Counted from the first letter of the stretch, positions 26,090-35,098 are shown. The stretch: DNA of 41,110 bases from Planctomycetota bacterium (GCA_023417885.1 JAEZED010000105.1:1-41110); one strand, 5' to 3'. The notes: generated by a model not told the origin, from the letters alone. A program made the numbers and translations.

Positions 26090-28305
26090 GCTCCTATCAC
26101 GAGATGACGACCTACGACTCGCGCGATGCCGACTTCTGGTCCGATGTGCCGGCGCACGGCAACGGGTCGGCGCCCGCCCCGGGCCGGCCCGCCGCACCCA
26201 AGCAGCCCAACCCGCTCGACAAGGTTCGCCGGCTGCTCCGGGGGCGGACCACGCTCGCCCTCGTGCTGGCGCTGGGGGGCGCGCTGATCGGCGCCGCCCT
26301 CGGCTGGATGAGCGAGTCACCGGTATACCAGGCATACGGCAACGTCCGCGTTGAGCCGTACGTGCCGGCTTTCCAAGGCAACAGCGAGGCGGTGCCGGCA
26401 TACCGGCAGTTCATGTTCAGCGAGGCCAAGCTCATGCAGCGCCTGCCCATGGCCACGCGCGCCATGGAGGAGCCGGTCTGGAAGGAGGCGGTCGGCGAGA
26501 ACAGCTGGCCCCCCGCCGTCTTCGCGGCCTCCACGCAGGTCCGCCACACGGCCGACGACAGCTACCTGCACGTCGAGTTCCGGCATGCGGATCCTGACAT
26601 CGCCGAGGCCGGGGCAACCGCCCTCATCGAGGCATACGCCGACTTCTTCCACGAGCGCCAGGCGCAGGTGGACACGCAGAAAATCGAGATGCTCCAGACG
26701 CGCGAGTCCACGCTGCGCGAGGAAATCGCGGAAATGCAGGACGAGATCGACCGGCAGAGCGAGTTCTACGGCGGCGTGGCCGATCTTCGATCCAAGACCG
26801 ACGGGCTGATGAAGGAGCAGCAGCAGGTGCGTGACGAGCTTCGCGGCGTGCGTCGCGACCTCCAGATCGCGTTGGAGGCGCGCCAGGCCGTCCAGGAGCG
26901 CCCGCTGCCCATGGCGGATCTCGCCCGGGGCGACTCCGACCTCGCCCTGATGCTGCGCGACCTGGAAGGGCTCAAGCGCGAGCGCGTTCGGCTGGTGAAC
27001 GACGGCAAGGGCGCCATCCACGGCGAGGTCGTTGCGCTCACCTCGCAGATCGAGTCGCTCCAGTCGATGGTCGACGCCCACGCCGACGCCGTCCGCAGCT
27101 ACTACTTCGGCGAAATCCCGAACCTCAACGGCGGCGGCACGATTCCGCTCACCGCCAGCTTCATCACGGCGTTGGAGACGCTCCAAAGGGATCGCGAGCA
27201 GCGTCTGTCCGCGATCGACGAGAACCTGGCCCGGGTGGCGCGGGACGAGCAGACGCTCACGGAACTCAACCGGCTGCTTAAGCTGCGCCGCGAAGACCTC
27301 CTGGCGACGCAGAAGGCGATCGAGAACGAGCAGGCGAACTCCGCCTTCCAGGCGCAGATGGCCTCGATCAACACCTACGTTCCCCCGGAGGGATCGGCAG
27401 GCGTGTGGCGCGACAAGCGCAACGTGATGGCGCTGGGCGGGGCCATCTTCGGCTTCGCCCTCCCGATGGGCGTCGTCCTGCTCCTGGGCCTGCTCGACAG
27501 CCGCTTCCGCTACAGCGAGGACGCCGCGGAGGCCGGTGAGCGCATCACCCTCCTGGGCATCCTGCCGAACCTGCCGGATCGGCTCTCTGATCCCAATCAG
27601 GCGAGCATCGCTGCGCACTGCGTGCACCAGATTCGCACGATCCTCCAGATCAACCACGGCAGCGACGACAGCCGCGCCTTCGCCGTCACCAGCGCCTCCC
27701 GCGGCGACGGGAAGACCAGCCTGGCCCTGGCCCTTGGCCTCAGCTACGCCGCCAGCGGCGCGCGGACGCTGCTGATCGACACTGACCTCCAACACGGCGG
27801 CCTGTCCAGCCGGCTGGGCGTCGGCGGCGACGAGGGGATCATGGACGCCCTCACCGGCGGCGAGCTGCTTCAGTACGTCTGCGAGACGGACGTCACCGAC
27901 CTGGCGATCCTGCCGATCGGGCGGGCCGCGGGCAACCACGCTGGCGCGTTCAGCCCGGCCGCTGTTCGGCACATGCTCGAGCAGGCCAAGCGTCACTTCG
28001 ACGTCATCATCTGCGACACGGGGCCGATCCTCGGGAGCATCGAGGCTACGCCGATCGCCGCCGCAGTGGATGGCGTGGTGCTCACGGTGAGCCGTGGCCA
28101 GAGCCGCCCGCTGGTGAGCAAGGCCCTGGGGCATCTGGAGAGCGTCGGAGCGACAGTCGCCGGGCTTGTCTTCAATCGCGCCCAGGCAAGCGACTTCGAG
28201 CGCAGCGTGAGCGGCATGAACCTCCGCAACGGCTCGGCTCGCGGGCTGACACGAAGCGGCGCGCGCGGGACGCTGACCAACGGATCGGTGTTGAGTTCCA
28301 ACTGA
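26086..28305 (+). CDS. Wzc-like polysaccharide co-polymerase fused to BY-kinase-type ATPase
   Basis: This 739-residue protein has a disordered N-terminus with two tyrosines (Y4, Y10), a first membrane helix at residues about 60-80, a Wzz-type region, a periplasmic coiled coil at about 180-430 rich in Glu/Gln/Arg/Leu, and a second helix at about 445-470. The cytosolic kinase domain follows: Walker A SRGDGKTS with K543, Walker A' LLIDTDLQHGG with D565 and D567, and Walker B IICDTGP with D644. Bacterial tyrosine kinases normally end in a tyrosine cluster, but here the last 40 residues contain none. Chain-length control with the Wzy-like protein is expected. Whether it autophosphorylates is open. 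Translation is coupled to the EpsI gene by ATGA. Confidence 0.88.
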   Translation: MSSYHEMTTYDSRDADFWSDVPAHGNGSAPAPGRPAAPKQPNPLDKVRRLLRGRTTLALVLALGGALIGAALGWMSESPVYQAYGNVRVEPYVPAFQGNSEAVPAYRQFMFSEAKLMQRLPMATRAMEEPVWKEAVGENSWPPAVFAASTQVRHTADDSYLHVEFRHADPDIAEAGATALIEAYADFFHERQAQVDTQKIEMLQTRESTLREEIAEMQDEIDRQSEFYGGVADLRSKTDGLMKEQQQVRDELRGVRRDLQIALEARQAVQERPLPMADLARGDSDLALMLRDLEGLKRERVRLVNDGKGAIHGEVVALTSQIESLQSMVDAHADAVRSYYFGEIPNLNGGGTIPLTASFITALETLQRDREQRLSAIDENLARVARDEQTLTELNRLLKLRREDLLATQKAIENEQANSAFQAQMASINTYVPPEGSAGVWRDKRNVMALGGAIFGFALPMGVVLLLGLLDSRFRYSEDAAEAGERITLLGILPNLPDRLSDPNQASIAAHCVHQIRTILQINHGSDDSRAFAVTSASRGDGKTSLALALGLSYAASGARTLLIDTDLQHGGLSSRLGVGGDEGIMDALTGGELLQYVCETDVTDLAILPIGRAAGNHAGAFSPAAVRHMLEQAKRHFDVIICDTGPILGSIEATPIAAAVDGVVLTVSRGQSRPLVSKALGHLESVGATVAGLVFNRAQASDFERSVSGMNLRNGSARGLTRSGARGTLTNGSVLSSN

Positions 28306-28337
28306 GTGCCCAGGGGCCGGCATCCGCCCACCACGAT

Positions 28338-28377
28338 CCCGCGGTTACCGGGCCTCGCGAGCCCGGACGGCCGCGGG
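28338..28377 (+). other. Two-part hairpin between the co-polymerase and phosphoglycosyltransferase genes
   Basis: CCCGCGG (28338-28344) pairs with CCGCGGG (28371-28377), and inside it CCGGGC (28348-28353) pairs with GCCCGG (28361-28366). This gives 13 base pairs with a small internal loop. There is no U tract, so it is not a standard terminator. It could be an RNA processing or stability element. Confidence 0.45.
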
Positions 28378-28423
28378 TATCCTGCTGGCGGGGACCGCCC
28401 CGCCGCGGAGACCTGAGTCCGCC

Positions 28424-29932
28424 GTGATATCGCCGGCAGCGCCATTCTTCAGCTCCCCCGCCCCGACGCGCACCGTGTGGGGTCTGGACCCCGTGCAGTT
28501 GCACACCCGCTATTGGGCGGCGTTTGGGGTGCAGGTGGTGCGGGTGGGCGAGCCGTCGGAAGTGGTGAAGCATGCCGAGCTCTACCTGCTGAGCGATCCG
28601 CGCTCGCTCCCGATGTTCCGGCTCTCGGAGCTGATCGAGACGCTCAACTGGGTTGAGCCCACCGTCCTCGTGCTGCGCCTGCGGGATACACGCGAACGCG
28701 GCTACCGCGAGCGTGTCGTGACCGACGAGGCGGGACGATTCGTCCGCTTCCAGCGCATCTACGACGCCGCCGACGAGCGGCTGGCCCGCGTGGCCCTGAC
28801 GCCGGATCGCGAGATCGCGCAGCTCTGGCAGCAGGCGGGCGATCCACTCACCGGCTGGCGCCGGATCCGACGCTTCGTTCCGCGCGAGGAGCGGGCGACG
28901 GCCAAGGTCGTGGGCCGCGTCTACGACCGCACCGACGACCGCGAGGTGGCGCGCATGCTCCAGGAGCTGGTGCGCGATTGGCGGCGCCCGGAGGCGACCA
29001 TCCCCCGCGCCCGCGCGCTCCCCGCCGGCTCCCCGCGCGACCGGGCGCGCCTTGCGGCCAATGGCCTGCCTTACCGCGGTGGCGACCAGGGTCTTGCCTG
29101 GCATGATCCGACCGCCAAGCTGGACGGGGCGAAGCTGATCGGCCCGGTCTGGATCGGCGCCGGCCGGCGCCTCTCAAACGCCGACACCATCGTCGGCCCG
29201 GCAATCGTGTGGGACGACCCCGAGGCGCGGCCCGAGGGGCAGGAAGTCCACGACATCGAGTGGCTCACGATCGAGCCGACCGAGCCCCCGCGCGAGCCGC
29301 ACCCGCGCGAGCCGGGCGCCTGGCAGCGGCAGGCGAAGCGCGCTTTCGACATCGCCTTCAGCCTCCTGGGCATGCTCCTCTCGGCGCCTGCGTGGCCGGT
29401 GATCATGTTCCTGATCTGGTGGGAGGACGGGAGGCCGTTCTTCTTCGGGCATGTGCGGCAGGGAGAAGGCGGGCGCTACTTCAAGTGCTGGAAGTTCCGC
29501 TCGATGTACAACAACGCCGAGGAGATCAAGCTCCGGCTGATCGCCGAGGGGAAAAACCAGGCGGACGGTGCGCAGTTCTACATGGAGGACGACCCGCGCA
29601 TCACGCGGATCGGCAAGTTCCTGCGCAAGAGCAACTTCGACGAGCTTCCGCAGTTCTGGAACGTCCTAAAGGGGGACATGAGCATGGTCGGGCCGCGACC
29701 CAGCCCCGACGACGAGAACCAGTTCGCCCCCGCGTGGCGCGAGGCACGCCTCAGCGTGAAGCCGGGCATCACCGGCCTCTGGCAGATTCGCCGCACCCGC
29801 GCCGCCGGCAGCGACTTCCAGGAGTGGATCAAGTACGACATCGAGTACGTCGAGCGCCAGTCGCTCTGGCTCGACCTGTGGATCCTCTACCGCACCGCGG
29901 CGTTGATCATCCGCAAGCTCCTGCGTTCCTGA
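28424..29932 (+). CDS. Initiating phosphoglycosyltransferase (bacterial sugar transferase) with pyrophosphorylase/hexapeptide-like N-terminus
   Basis: This 502-residue protein starts at GTG 28424. Residues about 302-502 are a PF02397 sugar transferase: one membrane-inserted helix (FDIAFSLLGMLLSAPAWPVI), KCWKFRSMYNNAEE, the catalytic Asp-Glu in NFDELPQFWNVLKGDMSMVGPRP, and KPGITGLWQI. It loads a sugar 1-phosphate on undecaprenyl phosphate and thus starts the polymer. The first 270 residues are not the usual CoA-binding or helical N-terminus of WbaP/WcaJ. VWGLDPVQLHTRYWAAFG, LLSDPRSLPMFRLSELIE and VTDEAGRFVRFQRIYDA are arranged like a sugar-nucleotide pyrophosphorylase, followed by IGPVWIGAG and TIVGPAIV strands like a hexapeptide helix, without the catalytic signature. 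That reading is inference of moderate strength. The sugar is not predictable. Confidence 0.87.
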   Translation: MISPAAPFFSSPAPTRTVWGLDPVQLHTRYWAAFGVQVVRVGEPSEVVKHAELYLLSDPRSLPMFRLSELIETLNWVEPTVLVLRLRDTRERGYRERVVTDEAGRFVRFQRIYDAADERLARVALTPDREIAQLWQQAGDPLTGWRRIRRFVPREERATAKVVGRVYDRTDDREVARMLQELVRDWRRPEATIPRARALPAGSPRDRARLAANGLPYRGGDQGLAWHDPTAKLDGAKLIGPVWIGAGRRLSNADTIVGPAIVWDDPEARPEGQEVHDIEWLTIEPTEPPREPHPREPGAWQRQAKRAFDIAFSLLGMLLSAPAWPVIMFLIWWEDGRPFFFGHVRQGEGGRYFKCWKFRSMYNNAEEIKLRLIAEGKNQADGAQFYMEDDPRITRIGKFLRKSNFDELPQFWNVLKGDMSMVGPRPSPDDENQFAPAWREARLSVKPGITGLWQIRRTRAAGSDFQEWIKYDIEYVERQSLWLDLWILYRTAALIIRKLLRS

Positions 29933-29963
29933 TCCCCGTCCGATTCATTCGCGGCCCGGCCAA

Positions 29964-29969
29964 TATAAT
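29964..29969 (+). promoter_or_regulatory. Candidate -10 element upstream of the TPR gene
   Basis: A perfect TATAAT occurs in an otherwise very GC-rich gap, 38 bases before ATG 30008. No good -35 hexamer is found 15 to 18 bases upstream (GATTCA is the nearest). It may allow separate expression of the TPR protein and its downstream neighbour. Confidence 0.4.
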
Positions 29970-30007
29970 CCGCCCGTTCCGGCCCAAGTCGCCGGCCCCT
30001 CGTGCTC

Positions 30008-33000
30008 ATGAAGATTCGCCGCCGAACCCTGCGCCGCCTGACCGCATTCGTTCTCGTGCTCGCGGTCGGCCTCGCCATCGGCCTGTGGCTCAAGGGGCGG
30101 GGCGATCGCCGGCACGCAGAGCACCTCCAGGCGGAGCGGGCGCGCGGACTTCACCTCCTGACCATGGGGGAGCATGCCGCGGCGCTGCAGCCCCTGGGGC
30201 GATACCTCAGCGACGCCGATCCGGAACGCGTGGAGGCGGATGTCGAGGCGCGCCTGGCATACGCGCAGGCCCGCGCCCACGTTCCGGAACCGGGTGGTCG
30301 GCATATCGAACAGGCGGCGCGCCTGCTCCGGGATCTTCTCGACGAGTTTCCCGACGATCCCCGGCGCCTGGAGTCGCTCCACCTGCTGATGACCGTTGCC
30401 GAGCAGGGTCGCGACTGGCGCGAGTTGCGACGCCTCGCGGACGAAGCGCTCGATGGTTATCCCGGTGACCGCGCGGCCCTTCGGCATCGGCGCCGCGCTG
30501 CGGAACTGCTCCGCGACCTGCCGGCGGCGCTGGCCGACTCGCTGACGCTCAACGAGCTGTGGCCGCACGACGTCGATGAGCACATCTGGACGCTCCGGCT
30601 GCTGTCGCGCATGGGCCGGAGCCCCGAGGAGATCGTCCGGCACGCGGTGGAACTGGTGGCTGCGAATCCCGAGGATCCGCGGTTCCTGCTGGTGCTCGCC
30701 GTCGCCCACGACAACGCGATGCAGTCGGAGCAGGCGATGATCTGCCTGCGGCAGGCCTCGCAGGCTGAGCTGCCGCCTGACGACCCGATCCACTTCATCG
30801 TGCGCCTCGCGGGCCTCTTCGACACCTTTGGAGATCACGCGTCGGCGCGCGACGTGTACGCCGCCGCCGTCGCGCGGCTTCCGGCCGATCATCCGGCGTT
30901 GCCGCGCGTGCGACAGCTCCTGGCGCTGCGGCTCTGGCAGGACGGTCGGCTCGAGGAGGCGCTCGGTGTGCTGCCGGCCGGAGACGGCGGCGCTGTGCCG
31001 CAGCCGATCGAGTACACGGCCACGCGCATCCTGCTCCAGTTCGAGAACGGGCAGGTCGCCGAGGCGTCGCACGCCCTGACGCGCCTGGCCAGCCTCGCGG
31101 AAACGCTGGAGGAGCCGGAGCAGCGCCGGACGGCCCTGGCGTGGCAGGAGGCACTGGCGGCGGCCTACGTGCCGGATCTTCGTCCGGTGAGCGACCGGCT
31201 GGTGTCGCTCCATTCGGCGCTTGCGCGGGTCTACGGGCAGTGGGATCAGGCCGCTCCCATACCGATGGACGAGCCGCTGGCGCTCTTCCGGAAGTGGGCC
31301 GGCGACCTTAGTGCTCAACTGGGCGAGGACGCCCAGGCGATCGAAGCCTGGCGCCAGGCCGCCCACGCGACGCCGGGATGGCACGTTCCGCACCTCCTCG
31401 TCGCCGAGCATTGCCTGAAGCGCGGCCTCTTCGACGACGCCGAGGAAGCCGCCAGCGAGGCCCGCCGCCGATCCATTGGCGAGAACGACCGCGCCGCCCG
31501 GGCGCTGCTCGCGCGCATCGCTTACGAGCGTTGGCTCGAGGCCCCCAGCGCCGCGGCCATCGAGGAAGCCGAGGCGCGCACTGCGCGCCTGCAACGCACG
31601 GACCCGCTCAATGCCACGTCGCTCCCGATCCACGTCCACCTGCTCGCATTGACCGATCCCGCCTCCGCCGGCGAGTTGCTGAGCGAGCAGGCGGCGGCGC
31701 AGGTCGATCCGGAACTCCGGGTGGCGCTGGCCCGCGTGAGCGTGCTGGCGCACCTGGGGCTCGAGGAGCAGTTGCTCGAAGGCGTCCAGACCGCGGACGC
31801 GGCGCTGCTTCGCGCGCGCATCCTGTTGCATCGAGGAGACGCGCAGGCCGCCGAGCGCGCGGTGGCGACCGACAACACCTCGCGCGAGACGGTCCCCTGG
31901 CAACTGGCCCGGGCGCGCTTCCTGGAGCAGAGCGACCCGCAGGAGGCCGCTCCGCTGTGGCGGCGGCTCGGCGACGCCTACCCGCAGAACCTCGATGTTC
32001 AGCTTGCGGTTCTGGACGAGGCGGAATCGGCGCGCGGAGACAGGGAGTTCATCTCGCGGACGATCGACCGGCTTTCGGAGATCACCGGCGCCGGCGGGCG
32101 GCGGTGGCGGCTCGAGCGGGCGCGCTGGCTGCTCGGCGAGTCGGCGTCGGTGGCGGCGCTCGACGCGGCAGAACTGCTTCGCGGACTGATCCGCGAGACG
32201 AGCGGCGCCGACACGATCGGTGCCCGCATCCTGCTGTCGCAGGCCCTCATGCTCGGTGGCAACCTCGAGGTGGCGGTGGAGCACCTGGAGGCCGCCTATG
32301 AGTTGGACGAGTCGCGTGCGGACGTCGGCCTCCGGCTGGCCGCGTTGTACGACCGGACCGACAGGCGACAGGATGCTCGCCGGATCCTGGCCAACCTGGC
32401 TGCCCAGGGGGCGCGTGGCGTGCGCGAACGGCTGGAACTGGCCGACCGGCTGGCCAACATCGGGAAGATCCAGATCGCCATCAGCATTCTGGAGCAGACG
32501 CGCGCCACTGGGAGACTCCCCGCTGACGGCAAGCTCGTACTTGCCGACCTGCTCGTGCGCGCCAATCGCACCGCCGAAGCGGAAAGGGTGTACGAGGAGC
32601 TTGTCGGGGCGCCTGCCCCGCCCGCCAGTGCCCTGCTCGCCGCCGCCGTCTTCCACGATCGCCAGGATCAGCGAGAGCGGGCCCTCCGCGTGCTCGAGCG
32701 ACTGGCCGACGCCGGCCTGTCGGAGGCGGATCGTCGCGTGGCGCAGGCCAGCTACTACGCCCGGATCGGCGACGTTCGCGCGGCGGAGGAGATGTTCAAC
32801 CTCGCGCTCGCGGAGAAGCCGGCTTCGGTGGCTCCGTGGCGCGAAGCTGTCTCTTACCAGTTGAGCCTCGCCCAGCCCGACGCGGCGCTCAAGCTGGCCC
32901 TTCAGGCGGCGGCGCGGGGAGTGGCAGATGAGCGACTCGCCGCCCTGCGGGTGGAGGCGGAGGCGATGGCCACGGCAAATGCGCTCCCCGCCGCCCAGTT

Positions 33001-34357
33001 GGAGGCACTGGCCGAGAAATTGGTCGCCGAACCGGAACTGGCGCGGTGGCATCCCCTGGCCCTGCCAATAAAGCGAGCGGCGGCGGCGCGTCGGGCCGGC
33101 GAGCCGCTGCCCGCGTCTGAGCTGCCGCAACTGGAGCGGGCGGCGACCGTGTTCACCTGCTTCAGACCACTGCACGTGACGCTGGTGGAGTCATACGGAG
33201 CCCAGCGCCTGCCCCTGGATGCGGCGCGGGTGGCGCGTCGGCTGGCGAAGCGCCTTCCGCATGACGCCGCCATCCAGCAGATGGCCTTCGCTTCCTGCCG
33301 CGCCGCGGAACAGTTCGCGGAGGCCGAGCAGTATGCCCATCGTTGGCGCTCGCTGACCCAGGCCGAACCACTGCCCGCCGACCTCGCCCTGGCGGAGTCG
33401 CGGGCCCTTCAGTCGAACTTCGAGGGGGCGCTCGAGGCCATCAGCCCCTACCTCGGCGCGGAGATGTCCGAAGAAGGCGACCGCGTGCGGGTGATCGCGG
33501 CCGAGGCTTTCGCCGCCCTCGGCCAGCCGCAGCGGGCGATGGAGCTTCTCGGGCCCGGCCTTGCCCGGAATCCCGCGTGGCGCGCCGTCGCCATCCGCAT
33601 TGCTGCCGAGCACACCTCGACCATCGCGGAAGCTGCGCGATGGCAGGAGGCGGTGGAACAGGCCTGGTCGTCCGCGGCCCGCACCGGCTCGATGGGAGAC
33701 GCGGGCGACGATGAGAGCTTCCCTCCCGGGATCGGACGCGAACGGGTGGCGCTGGCGGCGGGATGGGTGCGCATCGGCCAGCGCCTGGGAGATCCACAGG
33801 CTCTTGCCCGCGGCCGCGAGCAGTTGACCGAGCTCACCGCCGGACCCTTACGGGCCAGCCCCGACGTATGGGCGGAACTGGCGCGGGCGAGCACGCTGTC
33901 ACAGGACTTCGACGCGGCGGAGTCCGCCTATCGGCGCGTGCTGACCCTGAGTCCGCGTAACGCGCCGGCTTCCAACGCCCTGGCTCGGCTGCTCCTGCAC
34001 CACGCCGACGCCCGCCGACGCACCGAGGCACTCGCCTGGTCGCGCATTGCGGTCGAGGAGGATCCCTCCAATGCGGGCTACCAGGACACCCTGGCCCGCA
34101 GCCACCTGGTGCATGGCGAAACGAGCGAGGCCGTCGCCGCCTTCAAGTGTGCCCTGCGCCTCGATGACACCCACCTCTCTGCCATGCTCGGCCTTTCAGT
34201 TCTCCTGCTGGACCTTGGCGAGCGGGAGACGGCGGCCGGGTGGTACCAGCGCCTCCAGGCGTCCCACGCTGCCGCTCCGACCGAGGTGGCCCATCTCAGG
34301 GAAGAGTTCGACCGCTTGTCTCGCGTCTTCGCTCAGAACGCCCGCGAAGCGCTCTGA
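30008..34357 (+). CDS. Large TPR-repeat membrane-anchored protein (PrsT-like)
   Basis: This 1449-residue protein starts at ATG 30008, with GTG 30002 as an alternative. A basic stretch (KIRRRTLRRL) and one hydrophobic helix (residues about 12-30) form an uncleaved-looking anchor. The rest is alpha-helical repeat sequence full of Ala, Leu, Glu and Arg, with many TPR-like units such as LLTMGEHAAALQPLGRYL, AAYELDESRADVGLRLAALYDRT, AEEMFNLALAEKPAS and AESAYRRVLTLSPRNAPASNALARLLL. Large TPR proteins of this kind (PrsT) accompany exosortase and exopolysaccharide genes in many Gram-negative bacteria and probably scaffold the assembly in the periplasm. Its position between the phosphoglycosyltransferase and a PEP-CTERM protein supports that role. 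It is longer than the roughly 900 residues I associate with PrsT. Confidence 0.82.
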   Translation: MKIRRRTLRRLTAFVLVLAVGLAIGLWLKGRGDRRHAEHLQAERARGLHLLTMGEHAAALQPLGRYLSDADPERVEADVEARLAYAQARAHVPEPGGRHIEQAARLLRDLLDEFPDDPRRLESLHLLMTVAEQGRDWRELRRLADEALDGYPGDRAALRHRRRAAELLRDLPAALADSLTLNELWPHDVDEHIWTLRLLSRMGRSPEEIVRHAVELVAANPEDPRFLLVLAVAHDNAMQSEQAMICLRQASQAELPPDDPIHFIVRLAGLFDTFGDHASARDVYAAAVARLPADHPALPRVRQLLALRLWQDGRLEEALGVLPAGDGGAVPQPIEYTATRILLQFENGQVAEASHALTRLASLAETLEEPEQRRTALAWQEALAAAYVPDLRPVSDRLVSLHSALARVYGQWDQAAPIPMDEPLALFRKWAGDLSAQLGEDAQAIEAWRQAAHATPGWHVPHLLVAEHCLKRGLFDDAEEAASEARRRSIGENDRAARALLARIAYERWLEAPSAAAIEEAEARTARLQRTDPLNATSLPIHVHLLALTDPASAGELLSEQAAAQVDPELRVALARVSVLAHLGLEEQLLEGVQTADAALLRARILLHRGDAQAAERAVATDNTSRETVPWQLARARFLEQSDPQEAAPLWRRLGDAYPQNLDVQLAVLDEAESARGDREFISRTIDRLSEITGAGGRRWRLERARWLLGESASVAALDAAELLRGLIRETSGADTIGARILLSQALMLGGNLEVAVEHLEAAYELDESRADVGLRLAALYDRTDRRQDARRILANLAAQGARGVRERLELADRLANIGKIQIAISILEQTRATGRLPADGKLVLADLLVRANRTAEAERVYEELVGAPAPPASALLAAAVFHDRQDQRERALRVLERLADAGLSEADRRVAQASYYARIGDVRAAEEMFNLALAEKPASVAPWREAVSYQLSLAQPDAALKLALQAAARGVADERLAALRVEAEAMATANALPAAQLEALAEKLVAEPELARWHPLALPIKRAAAARRAGEPLPASELPQLERAATVFTCFRPLHVTLVESYGAQRLPLDAARVARRLAKRLPHDAAIQQMAFASCRAAEQFAEAEQYAHRWRSLTQAEPLPADLALAESRALQSNFEGALEAISPYLGAEMSEEGDRVRVIAAEAFAALGQPQRAMELLGPGLARNPAWRAVAIRIAAEHTSTIAEAARWQEAVEQAWSSAARTGSMGDAGDDESFPPGIGRERVALAAGWVRIGQRLGDPQALARGREQLTELTAGPLRASPDVWAELARASTLSQDFDAAESAYRRVLTLSPRNAPASNALARLLLHHADARRRTEALAWSRIAVEEDPSNAGYQDTLARSHLVHGETSEAVAAFKCALRLDDTHLSAMLGLSVLLLDLGERETAAGWYQRLQASHAAAPTEVAHLREEFDRLSRVFAQNAREAL

Positions 34358-34669
34358 TCGCCGACATATCGACCTCTGACCACATCTCAATCGCCCTGCG
34401 GACCCGCCAGAGCCGCCGATGAGCGATCTCAACGGCGGCACGAGGTTTGCTCACCCATCTCCGCCACTGTGCGACGGGTGTCGGGTCCGCATTCGTTGAT
34501 CGGCTTCAGCCGCTGGTACCGGGAGGAACCGGAACGACCCGACCATGAGGTGACCGCAACCGACGGGTTGACTGCGACGGGACGGCCAATGCGTCGCATG
34601 TCACTCCAGCTCAGGGGAACGGACCAATGATGCCGTCCCCTGCAGCCGGTAACGGCAGTGCCGGTTGCA
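34358..34669 (+). other. 312-base gap ending in two abutting hairpins at a start codon
   Basis: The first 250 bases show no convincing gene on either strand. At the right end CAGGGGA-a-CGG (34612-34622) pairs with CCGTCCCCTG (34633-34642) over ten base pairs with one bulged A. TGCAGCCGG (34641-34649) pairs with CCGGTTGCA (34661-34669) over nine base pairs with one G-U. The second stem ends directly before ATG 34670, and a GTG (34658) lies in its loop. No U tract follows, so a translational control element is more likely than a terminator. Confidence 0.5.
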
Positions 34670-35098
34670 ATGGCGAATACGGAAATGATCAGCTTGTACG
34701 ACCAGACCCATCGCCCCCGCCGACGCCGGCTCTCGCCTCTATTTGCGGCAGTGGTGTCCGTGGCGGCGCTGGTCGTGTCTTCCACGGCCCGGGCGGATGA
34801 CGCGGAGTCACACGAGGTCGGAACGGTCGTGGCAGAGACGTCCGCTGCCGAATCGCGCCCGGTGTTCGTTCCGCCAGCGGGTGATCGCTTCCTGGCCCGG
34901 CTGGAGTTGCCGCTCGCCGGGTCGGGAGCCACGGGCAGTTCGCTGGCCCATCGCACGCCCGCCTCAGGTGATACGCCCGCGCTGGTTCCCTTGGCGCCGC
35001 CAGTCTGGGTCGGGCTGGGGATGCTGGGGGCGCTGGCGCTGACCCGACACAAGCAGCGCCGACGCGCCCGGGTGGCGGATCTGGGCGTGCTCCAGTGA
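34670..35098 (+). CDS. Small secreted protein with PEP-CTERM-type (VPLPxxxW variant) sorting tail
   Basis: From ATG 34670 the protein has 142 residues. ATG 34685 and GTG 34658 are also in frame, and none has a good Shine-Dalgarno sequence. RRRR, then FAAVVSVAALVVSS and ARA before DDAES form a signal peptide with an AxA cleavage site. The mature part is about 70 polar residues without known domains. The tail reads VPLAPPVW, a hydrophobic helix (GLGMLGALAL) and RHKQRRRAR, which fits the VPLPAAxW class of PEP-CTERM signals cut by exosortases. Nine residues follow the basic cluster, slightly more than usual. It is the only such protein in the window and lies in the exosortase locus, so it is a probable native substrate. 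Confidence 0.72.
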   Translation: MANTEMISLYDQTHRPRRRRLSPLFAAVVSVAALVVSSTARADDAESHEVGTVVAETSAAESRPVFVPPAGDRFLARLELPLAGSGATGSSLAHRTPASGDTPALVPLAPPVWVGLGMLGALALTRHKQRRRARVADLGVLQ

